Source: Rebecca billardiae RCC1528
Lineage: Eukaryota > Haptophyta
DNA length: 64,000 bases
Reading direction: 5' to 3'
Assembly (NCBI GenBank): GCA_965240325.2
Contig: OZ251227.1
Coordinates: 2,170,001-2,234,000 of the forward strand
Under the pieces are notes generated by a model. It had not been told where the DNA came from. It did not search any database and saw nothing but the letters and a program-made list of their open reading frames with translations. Positions 36,961 through 47,307 of this stretch are shown here, one piece after another (positions within the stretch are counted from its first letter, which is position 1; each line of letters starts with the position of its first letter). Both the position numbers and the translations under genes were made by a program.

Positions 36961-37461
36961 ATGCCGCCCAACTCCAAGGCGCAGAAGAAGGCCACGAAGA
37001 AGTGGAGCGCGTACAACATGTACGTCTCCGGGGCTGTTGGCGCCCTCTGCGACCGCGGGATGTCCTCTTCCCAAGCGCTGGAGTGGGCTTCCAAGCAGTG
37101 GTCCTTGCTGAATAAGGCAGAGAAGGCGCGCCATCAGCAGGCAGCAGACGAGGCGAACAAAGCACCGAAAGCGCTGAGCGGATACAACGTCTACGTGTCG
37201 AACGAGATTCGCCGCCTGAAAAGCAGTGGCATGAACGGCGACCAGTGCTTCGGGTTCGCCGCAGGCCAGTGGGGGAAACTCGATGCCAAGGTCCAAGCTT
37301 TCTGGAACGACATCGCGAAAGACCTCAACAAAGAGGAAGGCCGCGCCCCCAGGCGGCCCAAGCCGGAACCGCCGAAACCGCCGACCGTCAGCGGCGGTGT
37401 GAGGAAGCCGAAGAAGACGACGCCGACAAAGAAGGCCGTCCCTCCCAAGGGTAAGAAGTAG
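36961..37461 (+). CDS. Short tandem HMG-box-like protein (paralogue of 27131-29425)
   Basis: From ATG 36961 (MPPNSKAQKK, in a gccgccatg context) the protein has 166 aa; an upstream in-frame ATG at 36772 would add 63 residues with no counterpart in the paralogue. Two boxes follow directly: WSAYNMYVSGAVGALCDRG and ALSGYNVYVSNEIRRLKSSG, each with the aromatic/Trp pattern of HMG/YABBY-type helices (W near residue 40 and W near 95). The tail is Lys/Pro-rich, ending KGKK, and could bind DNA non-specifically or act as a nuclear signal. It is highly similar to the last 114 residues of the 764-aa protein, but here the tail is intact. A nuclear architectural role is inferred. Confidence 0.8.
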   Translation: MPPNSKAQKKATKKWSAYNMYVSGAVGALCDRGMSSSQALEWASKQWSLLNKAEKARHQQAADEANKAPKALSGYNVYVSNEIRRLKSSGMNGDQCFGFAAGQWGKLDAKVQAFWNDIAKDLNKEEGRAPRRPKPEPPKPPTVSGGVRKPKKTTPTKKAVPPKGKK

Positions 37462-38786
37462 CAGCAGCATTGAGAGTACCTTCGGCGACGGACTCGGCCG
37501 CCGCCGCGGACCGCGCCTCAGTCCGCGGGTCAGGCCGACGGCAGTGGGCGTCACGGGTCGCGGGTCAGCCGGTCGGGCAGAAGTTTGCCCAGCAGGCATA
37601 TTTTGCTGGCGGACGTCCGTGCTGACTGCTGGTCGCGCGCCTCATATACTTACTATATAGCTACAGACTTAGTACGGTCCGCGGCCATATTAATTATTAT
37701 CAAACTTCAGCAGGCGGCCCAATCTGGAGATAATCGAACTCCGGGCGGCTTCTCCGCGGTGACTAGCCGCTATCCCTATGCTAGTCTGACCGGTACTGCT
37801 AGCCGTCAGAATCACTGATCAGCAGCCGAGTCACCCGCGGCCGGTCCCAATAATGCGCGCGGCAGATTGAGATTTAGTGCAGGCGACCGTCCCGGACTCC
37901 GCGAGGCGGGCTCAGCTCGGTCACTCGGTGCCGCTGTCAATCCTGTCGAGCAGCAGTAGACAGTAGTTATGACGTGAACGGTTCGGCGCTGCGCCGCCCG
38001 GTTACGAGAGTTGCAGCAGCTGATTGGGGCAGTCAGCAGCCAGGTGACTCAGAAGGCCGCACCGGGGCACTGCATCACTAGCGCGCGCACCTACTGAGGC
38101 CGCGGACTTAAGCACTGGACCGGTGGACTTAGTTAGGCCCGTAGCCCGGGCCGCGGCCGACGCGCGGCGTCAGGCCCCACGTACTATCTATAACCGTGAC
38201 CTTGTGTGACCGATGACGGAATGCTGAGCCAGCTATTGATGATGACAAAAACTCCCCCGGAGCCGTGGCAGCGCCAGTCCCATGAGATTCGTCACGACTA
38301 CTATGACTCACGACAGAGTTAAGTAACTACACTGTCGTCTACTAGCTAGTAGTACGACTACAGTTTAATCAGACCGAGTGCGCGCGATGCAATTGCATCA
38401 CCGGGTCGTCCCGGCCGCGCCGTCTCACAACGCCGCAATCAATGATGATATTATACGGCTCTCTCACTCTGAACGAATGAACTGTACTACTCTCAGGCTG
38501 CTCGTCATAGACGACTCTGAGCAGACTGATGAGATAACTACGATTACGAAAGTCTCTATTCAGAATTGATATCGGGCTGTATGAATCATAAGTCGTGGCC
38601 GACGGTGTAGCCGCATCGGCAGGCTGCTCGCCAGGGCGGCGTCCGGGCGCGGGACCGGCGGGTTGACAGGGGGCGACGACAGCATCGCAGTAGCCTGCCG
38701 GGGTACGCTCGGGAGCGCTGCTCGACGATGGCGCGCGCTCGCACGTGGTCAGAGAAGCACTCGTCGATAGCGAGCACGCTCACCAA
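37462..38786. other. Intergenic, no gene seen
   Basis: About 1.3 kb of mixed composition with many tact/gact words. I find no coding, RNA or repeat feature worth naming. Confidence 0.45.
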
Positions 38787-39746
38787 TCAAGCAAGGCTGG
38801 CGGCGCGTGCGATGGCATCCTTCCCATCCGCGCTCCCACTGGCCTTGCCAAGGGCACCCGCAACGGCCGCCTGCGCGACTGTCTTGACGCTCACCGGTGG
38901 CGCGAGCACAAGCTGGATCGGCCCGGGCGACACGGAGGATATGGCCTTGATGGGGCCGGCAGAGAGGAGGCCGTCGATGAAGCTCCCGTACCCCTCGGCA
39001 ACCCTTGGGGGGCTCGCAGAGAAGTCAGTGCCGCCATAGATGAAGGAGGGCTTGATGATCAGGGAGTTCCCCTCGCCAAACTTGGCCAGCAGCTCGCGCT
39101 CTGCGTCGGCCTTGCCGTCGAAGTACCCGTGCCCAAGCAGCGGCGCCACCACGGGCTCGACCTGCGAGGAGACGCTCACAAAGACGTACCGCTTCACACC
39201 CGCTGCGGCCGCAGCGTCTGCGGCGGCCACGTTCGGCGCGGCGTTGTTGCGCCGATCTTTCTCCTCGCCGTTGCCAAAGATGACGCCGATGCAGGAGATC
39301 ACCGCAGAGGCGCCCTTGAACTGCGGCTCGAGGAAGCCGCCATCGGACGCGTCGCCCGCAACCCACTTCACCTTCGAAGCCCACGGGGCATTGGCCGCAG
39401 AGGCTGGGGGACCGCCGCTGCGGGAGATGCTCACCACCTCCGCACCCTGACCGACGAGCTGCTCGCATACGCGCGAGCCAACGAAGCCCGAACCACCAAG
39501 CACCACTACCTTGCCCAGGGGAGCGGCGACTGCGGCCATGGGCGACGTCGTTAGCGCGAGCGCGCTCGCCGCCGCACTGAGCGAGGCAGCACGGGCCAGC
39601 GGGCCAGCAGCAGTCACGGCGGCAGCACCATTGAAGAACGAGCGACGTGTCACCGCGGAGATGCGCGCAGCCTCGCCGACGGGTGGCCGATGTGGTGCCA
39701 CGAGCGCCACCGCCGTCGTCACGAACGCCACCGAGAGGGCAGCCAT
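38787..39746 (-). CDS. Atypical SDR / NmrA-like NAD(P)-binding protein, plastid-type leader
   Basis: ATG 39746 gives 319 aa. Residues 1-20 (MAALSVAFVTTAVALVAPHR) look like a signal peptide, followed by a basic stretch and a twin-Arg segment TRRSFFNGAAAV (33-44) with a second hydrophobic run. That arrangement is what a thylakoid-directed or membrane-bound protein of a secondary plastid would show. The Rossmann motif GGSGFVG is at 84-90, followed by AEVVSISRSGG (NADP-type Arg/Ser). A catalytic-type YFDGK motif is present in GHGYFDGKADAE. The closest families are atypical SDRs such as NDUFA9-like and plastid At1g32220-like proteins, often in plastoglobules or electron-transfer complexes. The start is head-to-head (149 bp) with the gene at 39896. 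Confidence 0.85.
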   Translation of the reverse strand: MAALSVAFVTTAVALVAPHRPPVGEAARISAVTRRSFFNGAAAVTAAGPLARAASLSAAASALALTTSPMAAVAAPLGKVVVLGGSGFVGSRVCEQLVGQGAEVVSISRSGGPPASAANAPWASKVKWVAGDASDGGFLEPQFKGASAVISCIGVIFGNGEEKDRRNNAAPNVAAADAAAAAGVKRYVFVSVSSQVEPVVAPLLGHGYFDGKADAERELLAKFGEGNSLIIKPSFIYGGTDFSASPPRVAEGYGSFIDGLLSAGPIKAISSVSPGPIQLVLAPPVSVKTVAQAAVAGALGKASGSADGKDAIARAASLA

Positions 39747-39895
39747 GATGAGCGCGACGGCCGGGATCACGCGTTTTCCGGGCAGGACCGCGGCGTCCGG
39801 CTGGTGGCCTTGAAAGCTACCTCAGCAGTACTGCGAGAGACACGCCCGCCGCGAGCCCGCGACGTCGTGCCTGTTCGGGTCGCGCGGCCCGCAGG

Positions 39896-40381
39896 ATGGA
39901 CGATGAGGCGCTGGCGCGGGCGGAGGCCGCGATGCGAGCCGGAGTGAGCGACGTCGACGTCCGCAACCTCGTTCTTCTCGGCGGCGCAGGCGTCGTGCTC
40001 TCCGAAGACGGTGGCGAGCACGTGAGCGCCCTGCTGAGCGAAGGCTTTGGCAGCGGCGACCGCGTGCTGCATGACATCGATGCCCTGCCCGATGGGCTCG
40101 AGTTCCGCGACGTGGTTGAGGAGCTGCGTGCTGAGCGGGCGCTATCGACGGGCGATGGGCTGCTCAGCGCGGCGGCGGCCGCCGCCGCAGCAGCAGCCGA
40201 TGGCATGCCGGCCGTGCAGCGGCGAGGTCCAGCGCTGCAAAACGACGGGGCGGGCGCAGATGCGTGCGCGCAACGAACGGGCTTCATGCGCGACCTTCTG
40301 CTCTCGATGGTGATCGACCCCGTCATCACGCCGTCACTCGACCTGAGTGCCGTCGCTCAGGCGGGCAGCAGCTCCAGATAG
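39896..40381 (+). CDS. Hypothetical protein, 161 aa
   Basis: An ATG-initiated intronless frame with balanced composition in its first 95 residues (VSDVDVRNLVLLGGAGVV, then EELRAERALSTGDGLL), an Ala tract (about 93-105), and a C-terminal helix (GFMRDLLLSMVIDPVI). No family is recognised. It lies divergent from the plastid-type SDR gene, so the two may share a promoter. The frame continues without interruption and has fewer Arg/Ala shadows than its neighbours, supporting a real gene. Confidence 0.5.
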   Translation: MDDEALARAEAAMRAGVSDVDVRNLVLLGGAGVVLSEDGGEHVSALLSEGFGSGDRVLHDIDALPDGLEFRDVVEELRAERALSTGDGLLSAAAAAAAAAADGMPAVQRRGPALQNDGAGADACAQRTGFMRDLLLSMVIDPVITPSLDLSAVAQAGSSSR

Positions 40382-40981
40382 CTGAAGATGGTCAGCATGC
40401 CCACTACCATGAGGGTGGCACTGCAGCTGCCAGCTGCCTGGCCCGACAAATCCCAACTGACGCCGTGACGCGGCCCGTGTATGACACGTGTGACAGCTGA
40501 TAATGAACACGTATATCTCTGAACACGTATCTCTGATCGAATATCAGCGAGATCCTATGATCGTCATCGTCGACATCGCGTCGTCAGCACATATACAGTA
40601 TTGATCATCGCGGCGTCAAATTATTCGGGGGCCCCGTTCAGGCGCGGACGTGTCTGCGTGTCATGCGGCAGTACTCACAGTCAGTCGACACAGACACAGT
40701 CACAGTCACACGCGCAGGCGCGCACGCCGGCACGGCGCAGGACTCGAGACATGGCAGACGAGCTTGGGCCTTAGTATTGGCACGTGGCCGAGCCGCCGAG
40801 CAAAATTCTTCCCAGGCGGGAATCGGCATATCGTCATCATATATGTAGCTCGGTGACAAGCCTGCTAGAACAAGCATAGGATTCTGCATCGCGGAGACCG
40901 CCGCCGAGACCGACTCAGACCGAGTCACGAGTGGCCGAGTGGGGCTCAGTCGACTTTGAGTGCTACGGCCCTCAGTCCAAC
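40382..40981. other. Intergenic, tail-to-tail, no feature seen
   Basis: About 600 bp between convergent 3' ends, with tandem cacagt/cagtca words around 40674-40710. Nothing else is seen. Confidence 0.45.
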
Positions 40982-43045
40982 CTACGGCCCCGATGCCCCC
41001 GCCGCCGCAGCGTCGGCGGCCGCCGCCTCGCGCGCGTCGTGCAGCCCTTTGGCCAGCGCGGCGCTGGACGGGTCGAGCTCTAGGCCGCGCTCGTACGCCC
41101 GCACCGCGCGCTGCCAGTCCCTGCCGAGGTGGTGCGCTGCGCCCACGCGCCCCCACCCCTTCGCCCAGTCTGGGCGCAGCCGAGTGACCGCCTCCGCGTC
41201 CTCGAGCGCAAGGCGGTGCTGTCCGAGGCTGGCGTGCGCTGCAGAGCGGTTGGAGAGCAGCGGCGCGCGCAGGCTCTCGTCCGCGCCGTCGTCCGTGCTG
41301 CCGCGCGGCGCGTCCGCGCCGCCCTCCGGGCCCGGCCCGAGCAGCAGCAGCGCATCTGTGTAGTGTCGGATGGCCACTCGCAGCGCGCCTGTGCGCGGAC
41401 GCGCAGCGCACGCGCGGCCGCGCGCGGCCGGTGGGTCCGGTCGAGGTGAGGCGGGCGATGGTGCTGCGCCGGAGGGCGGCGCTCGGGGGCACCGTGCGCG
41501 CGGTCTGGTGGGGCCGGGCGCGCGCGCGCACCGCCGCCGCGCGCGAAGCACGCGTTGCCCTCCTCGCGCGCCGCGGCCGCGCTCTGCGGCACCGGGCGGC
41601 GCGCAAAGCGCACGGCCCGCTCCAGCGGCCCTCTGTCAAGCAGCCCGGTCACGCCGTGGTAGCCGCGCCGCTCCGCCGCGTCGCGCGCGGTGTCGCCGTT
41701 CTCCTGCGCGCACGGGGAGGTGCGCGGGCACGCGGCAGGCAGCTCAGGCAGACCGGCGCGCCGCGCGCGCGCGCGCCGCCCCCGGACGCGCGCGCACGTC
41801 CTGAGCGTCGACGCTCGCGCCGCTGTCGAGCAGCAGCTGACAAACGTCCGCGCGCGCGTGCGCCGCCGCGGAGTGCAGCGGCGTGCTGCCGCCGAGGTTG
41901 CGGCCGAGCACGTCCGCGCCCGCGCCGAGCAGCCAGCGCGCGGCGTCCACGTGCCCGTACGCCGCCGCCCAGTGCAGCGCGCTGTTCCCCAGCAGCCGCT
42001 CCGCCGTGTTCTCCGAGCGGTTGTGCAGAAGGTCCGCGTGCGAGCGCAGCGCGGACTGCAGCGCGCTCACGTTGCCGCCCTTGGCCGCGGCGTGCCACGC
42101 GCGCACGCGCTCGGCGTACGCCTGCTCCTCGCGGCTCTTGGGCGGCTTGGGTGGCGGCGCAGCCGCCGCCGCGGCGGGCGCGCCAGGCCCGTCGAACGCG
42201 CCGCGCTCGAAGAGCGCCTCGAGCTTGCGCGCGCGCCACGCGGTGCGCACGCGCGCGAGCGAGTCAGCGTAGACGGCGCGCTTGCTGGGCTCGTCGCCGC
42301 CGCCGGCGCTGGTGCCGCTCGCGACGTCGGCGTCGACGGCAGACTGGTACGCAGCGATCGCGCCGGGCAGGTCACCGCCCCCCTCGAGCGCGGCGGCCAG
42401 CCGCGCGTGCGCCTTGGGCCAGTCCGGCCTGCGCTCGACCGCCGCGCGCGCGTCCCGCTCGGCCAGCGCCCACCGCCCAAGCGCGGCATACGCGCCCGAG
42501 CGGTTGGAGAGCGCGGCCGCGTGGCCGGGCTCAGCGGCGAGAGCGTCGGTGTACGCGGTGATCGCCAGCGAGTACTCACCGCGCTTGAAGTGCGCGTTGC
42601 CCGCCTCCTTGTGCTCCTCCGCGGAGCGCGCGGGCGCGTCGCCGTCCGGAGCGCGCTTCAGCACTGCCACCATGTCCGTGCGCTCCGCGCGCTCGGCGAG
42701 CTTGAGCGGCGAGTCGCCGTACTCGTCGGCGACGAGCGGGTCGGCGCGCGCGGCGACGAGCGCGCGCGCGCACGCCACGCGGTTGTTCGTCGACGCGCTG
42801 TGCAGCGGCGTCGAGTCGCCATTGTTCCTGGCGTGCACGTCGGCGCCAGCCGCGAGCAGCGCCTCCAGCACGGCCACGTGGCCGTTGGCAGCGGCCCAGT
42901 GCAGCGCGGTGTTGCCCAGGATGCCGTCGGGCGTGCCTGCGCCCGTGTACGCGAGGAGGCCCTCCCCCTCGCGCAAGAGCTGCTCGACCGTCGGAAGGTC
43001 GCCCGTCTTCGCCGCGCGCAGGAAGGCGCGCGGGTCCGCCGCCAT
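40982..43045 (-). CDS. ANK-TPR-ANK-TPR repeat protein
   Basis: Exons are 43045-41798, 41703-41532 and 41388-40982 (608 aa); introns are 41797-41704 (94 nt) and 41531-41389 (143 nt), with gtgcgc donors and cag acceptors. Splicing restores SVDAQDENGDTARDAAERRG and ACFARGGGALRVAIRHYTDA. Residues 1-130 are ankyrin repeats (GNTALHWAAANGHVAVLEAL), 142-245 a Sti1/Hop-like TPR unit (HKEAGNAHFKRGEYSLAITA), about 316-435 a second ankyrin block (GNSALHWAAAYGHVDAARWL), and 450-590 a second TPR unit ending LELDPSSAALAKGL. The two halves are homologous, so the gene arose by internal duplication. TPR units of this type bind chaperone C-termini; a co-chaperone adaptor role is inferred. The start is 75 bp from the divergent HAD gene. 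Confidence 0.9.
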
Positions 43046-43120
43046 TGCCGCGCGATCGAGGCCGGACCAACGGCGCCGGCCAAAGCTGACGTGGCGACGG
43101 CAAAAGAATCGCAGACGCGC

Positions 43121-43978
43121 ATGGACGTGATGCTGGCCGCGACGCGCCTCGCCTCGCGCCGAGGGCTTCGCCGCTGGCCACTGCTGCTCCTCGCCGCCCG
43201 GCCGGTGTGGACCTCGTCAGGCTCGTCGGCCTCCTCCTCCTCGGTCTCGTCTCGGTCGAGCGGCACCGACCCGCTGTCCGCGCCCGTCCGCGCGGTGCTG
43301 TTCGACTTTGACGGCAGCCTCATGCAGAGTGAAGAGGCGCACCGCATCTCCTTCTCGACGGTGCTCGGGCGCGAGCTCGACCACGCGACGTGGTACGGAC
43401 GTTGTGTCGGCCGACGCCCGCTCTCGATCCTCCAGGAGTACCGGCTCGAGGGCAGCCCGCCCGCAGAGGAGCTCCTGGCCCAGCTGAAGGCGGACACATG
43501 CGGCAACTACGCCAAGGTGGTGCCGACCACCGGGTACGAGCAGCTGCTCGACGACCTGGACGGCGCGGGTGTGCGCATGGCGATCGTGAGCTCGGGCACG
43601 CGCGAGTACATCTCGCGCGTCCTCGACAACCACGGCCTCTTCAACCGCTTCGAGACGATCGTCGCGGGCGACGACGGCGCGCTCGAGGGCCGGTTCAAGC
43701 CGGACCCATACCCCTACCTGCTGGCGGCGAGTAAGATGGGCGTGCAACCGGGCGAGTGCGTCGCGGTCGAAGACTCGCCGGCGGGCATCCAGAGCGCGCT
43801 CGATGCGGGCATGCGAGTCGTTGTGCTGCGCAACCCCGCGAACAAGGGCAAGCCCATCCTCGACGCACGCCCCGTGATCGCGCTCGTCGACGACTTCACG
43901 CAGCTCGACCGGACCGTCCTCGCGTGCGCACCGCGCGGAGCGGGGGTGGAGGGCGCGCGCGAGCCCGTCGAGGTGTAG
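43121..43978 (+). CDS. HAD-superfamily phosphatase / phosphoglucomutase-like
   Basis: ATG 43121 gives 285 aa. The N-terminal 50 residues (basic, then LLLLAARPV and Ser-rich) look like an organelle-targeting leader. HAD motif I is DFDGSL (Asp62, Asp64), motif II is IVSSGTREY, motif III/IV is RFKPDPYPY and VEDSPAGIQSALDAGM. The cap region between motifs I and II is the helical C1 type (EEAHRISFSTVLGREL). Close families are beta-phosphoglucomutase and DOG-type sugar phosphatases; the general-base Asp64 is present, so it should be active. DGS instead of DGT or DGV is a mild variant. Frame continuity upstream of 43121 is antisense to the ANK-TPR gene and not coding. Confidence 0.88.
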   Translation: MDVMLAATRLASRRGLRRWPLLLLAARPVWTSSGSSASSSSVSSRSSGTDPLSAPVRAVLFDFDGSLMQSEEAHRISFSTVLGRELDHATWYGRCVGRRPLSILQEYRLEGSPPAEELLAQLKADTCGNYAKVVPTTGYEQLLDDLDGAGVRMAIVSSGTREYISRVLDNHGLFNRFETIVAGDDGALEGRFKPDPYPYLLAASKMGVQPGECVAVEDSPAGIQSALDAGMRVVVLRNPANKGKPILDARPVIALVDDFTQLDRTVLACAPRGAGVEGAREPVEV

Positions 43979-44466
43979 TGTGGCGGGCTGACTCAAAACA
44001 CAGAGCCGAGTGCCATGGCCCGTGCGTGGCCCGTCCCCGCCTCGCGCGGACGCGTGCATCCTGCCGATTCCTGCCGTGACAAGTCGTAACAAATAAACAA
44101 TAGCGAGCCCGCCGACGGAAGCCAAGCCCATTCAGGCCATTCTGGGCGCTCCGGCGCGAGAAGATTCGCCGTCCGCCAGTCTGGCTGATGGAGATTTGGA
44201 TGGATTCCTTGCAGCTTGCTAGAAATCGGATGGAGGGCCTTCACTGCCACGCCTTCATTCAGTCCTGGTCCTGGACGAGCTGACCATTGAACCTGGACGC
44301 TGCAGTGCGGATCCAATTGCAGCAGCCGGCACGTGTTGTGACTGCGAGGCGTTCAGGCTAGCAGAACCGGATCATGGGGCCGCAGCTCGGACTGATGAGC
44401 TAAGGAGTCAGCGGGGTGCGCGCCGCAGCGCGCGCGCCCGTCTGAGCATGGCCGCCGCGCGTCGGC
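43979..44466. other. Intergenic, tail-to-tail, no feature seen
   Basis: About 490 bp of mixed composition between convergent 3' ends; no repeat or gene is seen. Confidence 0.45.
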
Positions 44467-45207
44467 CTAGACGGTCGACGAGCGCCCCTGCGGCGGGGTG
44501 CCTTCTCCCAGCAGCACGCCACCCTCGACGGCCCTGTCGATGGCTGCTGCGCGCACGGCGGAGAGCATGCGCGGCACCTCCTTCCGGATTTTGTTGTGCA
44601 CGATCGGCATGGGGAAGATGGGGCAAGGCATGGCCTCGACGTTGTACGAGAGCAGACAATGGCTGTTGGGCAGGTGGCGGAAGTCGTACTTCGCCTTGAA
44701 GTCAAGGAAGCCGTGCCCGGCGACGCGCTCGAGCGCGAGCTGCGAGTGGTACGCCTCGCGCACGGCGAGCCGCATGTCGCACTTCAGCCGCAGCTTCTTG
44801 CTCAGCAGCCCCACCTGCTCGAGCTCCGTGACGGGCCCGTTCCGCAGGATGCGCGTCGAGAGGATGTTGGGGATCAGCTCCGGATGCCTCTCGTAGTCAG
44901 TGATGAGGTCCCACACAGTGGCGAGCGGCGCCTCAATGCGCACGCTGCCAGTCGACGTGATCCCAAGCCCAAAATCAGTCAGCGCCGTCGTGAAGTCCAC
45001 GTTCGAGTCGCCGAAGCGCTCCGCGTTCGACGGCAACGTGAATGGCGACGGGACCAGCACGGCCCTCGGCGCCGCGCGCGCGCTGCGTGGCAGCCGGGTG
45101 GCCGCAGCTGTTGGTCGGCCGGCGAACGTGTGCGTGAACGGGAGACTGGTCGCGACGATGAGGAACGCCGAGCGCGCCGCGATGCGCGTGGCAGTGCGGA
45201 TCGACAT
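44467..45207 (-). CDS. START-like (SRPBCC) lipid-binding/cyclase-fold protein, plastid-type leader
   Basis: ATG 45207 (MSIRTATRIAARSAFLIVAT) gives 246 aa; the longer frame to 45330 adds a basic extension with no structure. The leader has a hydrophobic signal (12-24) followed by a basic Ala/Arg-rich stretch, consistent with targeting to a secondary plastid or secretion. Residues 88-225 match the SRPBCC/Coq10-type fold: GSVRIEAPLATVWDLITDYE, then HPELIPNILSTRIL, a middle beta region, and a C-terminal helix (IRKEVPRMLSAVRAAAIDRA). The family binds hydrophobic ligands in an internal cavity; members in algae and plants are often plastid proteins. No ligand can be named. It is on the same strand as the next gene, 860 bp away. 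Confidence 0.8.
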   Translation of the reverse strand: MSIRTATRIAARSAFLIVATSLPFTHTFAGRPTAAATRLPRSARAAPRAVLVPSPFTLPSNAERFGDSNVDFTTALTDFGLGITSTGSVRIEAPLATVWDLITDYERHPELIPNILSTRILRNGPVTELEQVGLLSKKLRLKCDMRLAVREAYHSQLALERVAGHGFLDFKAKYDFRHLPNSHCLLSYNVEAMPCPIFPMPIVHNKIRKEVPRMLSAVRAAAIDRAVEGGVLLGEGTPPQGRSSTV

Positions 45208-46068
45208 TGGCTCGCGGTTTCGCGCACGTGCGGTCGTGTCACGGGGACGCTTCGACGCTTCTCGGTCCAGATGGGCCGGCGGCCGACCGGGCCGATTCCG
45301 TAGGTGATTAACGCCGCGTAATTTTTGCACTGCCAGCGCGTGGGCCGCACGGCGCCGGGCTGGCCCAGTAAGATCCCTTCAAAAAGCCCACGAGCTCATG
45401 TTCAAGGGTAGTTTTCGCTTGCAGAAGCCTCGCCTGGGTACCCACGCGACTAGTGGTGATTGTTAGTGTGAGTGCACACCTTGTGCTCGAGCCGTCGGAG
45501 ATGCGGGAATCTCGCGCCCAAAGTTGGCAGACATAGGCGAAAGTCGACGAAATCGCATCAGGCATTGCGCCTAAAAACATTCGCGATCAGTCGCGAGGCC
45601 CATTTCCTATGAGCCTTTCAGGCTTTCCGAGCCTTTGATTGCCTTTGTACCGTTGGCAAATGATTTTTGAAAAGTCCGCGCCGTTTTTATTCATGCTGCA
45701 GGACTTCAACGTTCCGCCAGCAATCTCGCGCGAATTTTCGCCAGCACACTTATTGTACGGTGTACTGTCAGCCCTCATCCAGGCCTCGCAGGCGGACGGC
45801 TGAATGTCTCTTCCGACGGCGCTACCATCGGCGACGGCTTCATGGGCGGTGACAGTTTGGCGGGCGTCAATCTCGCCTGCCTGAGCTGTGTGCGCGTCTC
45901 TTAGTCTCAGTAAACTGTACCGAGTGCAAGACGCGACTGCTGACCGAACCCTGTGTGACATGTCGCAGCAACTCCGCGCGCTCTGCCGGGCGCGTCGAAA
46001 CTGCCCCCGAGCCTCCACCACCGCGGTAGCCTCGTGCCACGCGAGGGCGTGCCAGCCGTGGCGCTTGC
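45208..46068. other. Intergenic with a dispersed repeat copy
   Basis: About 860 bp separate two minus-strand genes. It contains copy c of the short dispersed repeat at 45870-45919, lower-GC sequence from 45380 to 45900, and no recognisable gene. Confidence 0.5.
45870..45919 (-). repeat. Short dispersed repeat, copy c
   Basis: On the minus strand it reads tacagtttactgagactaag then agacgcgcacacagctcagg and caggcgagat, matching copies a and b at 32.2 and 32.7 kb. Confidence 0.75.
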
Positions 46069-47307
46069 TCAGTCCCAGTCGTCCGGCTCCGACGTCTGCA
46101 CAGGCCAGGTCGGGCAGTTCTCCGGATCGGCGTCTGCAAACGCCTCGTCGAGCGCGCTCTCCGCTGCGGGCGCGTCGGCAGCGTGAGGCGCCGCGAGGCG
46201 CTGGACCGCGCGGCGGCCGTGCTCGCTCGCCATGAATGCACGCAGGTTCGAGCCGAGCAGCTCCCGCCCTTTCATGAAGATATGCGGCGGGCTCGCCGCC
46301 GCCGACGCCACGCGCGGGTTCGCCACCGGCAGCAGCGTCTCGACCCGCTCCGACCCAAACTCCTCGTACAGCCGCGCGATGAGCTCGTCCTCGTGCGGCG
46401 CGCGGAAGTTGCGCACGCGGAGCCACAGGGCGTCGCGAAGCATGCCCATCTCCAGCTCCGACGGCAGCGACGCGTTGAACGGCCGCTCGAGCGCGGCCTC
46501 GACCAGCTGGCGCTGCGCGCGCGCCACGTCCGCGCCGTTGGCGTCGACGTGCGCGACCGCGGTCTGCACGGCGCGCTGCGTGTACCCGCCGAGGAACTCG
46601 GCGATCTGGTCGCCGAGCAGCGCGTCGAGCGAGAGCTTGGACGCGTCGACCAGCTGCTTGCGCATCGGCCCGATCAGAGGCAACGAGTTCACCAGCTGGC
46701 CGAGGATGTCGACGCTCTGCACGAACGCGAACAGCGCCTCGTACAGCACGCTGCCGAGCAGCCGCTCGGCCGCGCGCGAGCAGAGGACGTGGCGCACGAG
46801 GCCGCGCGAGTCGAGCTGGTCGACGACCTGGACCAGGTCTGTCGCCGCGTCCTCGCCGATCACGCTGCGCACCGGCCGCGTCTCGCGGCGGAGCTGCGTC
46901 TCGACGCGCGCCCACAGCCGCTGGTACTGCGCGTGCTGCCGGTCCCAGAACGAGTGGTCGAGGCGCACCGCCTCGAGGAGCGAGCGGAAGGTGGGCTCGG
47001 GCAGGACGTCGATCACGCGCTGGTCACGCAGCCACGACTCCACGGCGTCGAGCAGCGCGTCCGCGGCGCGACCGTCCGCGCCAGCGTCGGCAGCGCCGCC
47101 TTGTCTGGCGCCGTTGTTCGGCTCGGCGTCAGGGCCGAGCATGCGCGGCGTGGCCGCGCGCGGGGGCGCCAACGCCGGCATGCTGCTGCGGAAAGCGGAC
47201 CATCTGACGGCGTACGCGGAGCAAGCGACGAGCACGCTGGACCACGCCGCGCACCGCACCGCCCAGCGCAGCGCGGAGGACACGCCGCGCCGCGCCCTCA
47301 CGCCCAT
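46069..47307 (-). CDS. Unknown protein with N-terminal hydrophobic leader
   Basis: ATG 47307 (MGVRARRGVSSALRWAVRCA) gives 412 aa; the frame opens further to 47370. A basic start followed by a hydrophobic stretch (about 14-36) suggests a signal or anchor, so plastid or secretory targeting is possible. Residues 80-395 are well-composed and helical, with Leu-rich segments (VQSVDILGQLVNSLPLIGP) and charged helices (FWDRQHAQYQRLWARVE). No motif I know fits; it looks like a conserved algal protein without assigned function. The C-terminus is acidic. Its start is 172 bp from the divergent LRR-kinase ATG, which fits a shared promoter. Confidence 0.7.
   Translation of the reverse strand: MGVRARRGVSSALRWAVRCAAWSSVLVACSAYAVRWSAFRSSMPALAPPRAATPRMLGPDAEPNNGARQGGAADAGADGRAADALLDAVESWLRDQRVIDVLPEPTFRSLLEAVRLDHSFWDRQHAQYQRLWARVETQLRRETRPVRSVIGEDAATDLVQVVDQLDSRGLVRHVLCSRAAERLLGSVLYEALFAFVQSVDILGQLVNSLPLIGPMRKQLVDASKLSLDALLGDQIAEFLGGYTQRAVQTAVAHVDANGADVARAQRQLVEAALERPFNASLPSELEMGMLRDALWLRVRNFRAPHEDELIARLYEEFGSERVETLLPVANPRVASAAASPPHIFMKGRELLGSNLRAFMASEHGRRAVQRLAAPHAADAPAAESALDEAFADADPENCPTWPVQTSEPDDWD

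Noticed and set aside
41690-43120. Upstream extension of the HAD phosphatase frame
   Set aside because: Antisense to the ANK-TPR gene; the HAD leader begins at ATG 43121.
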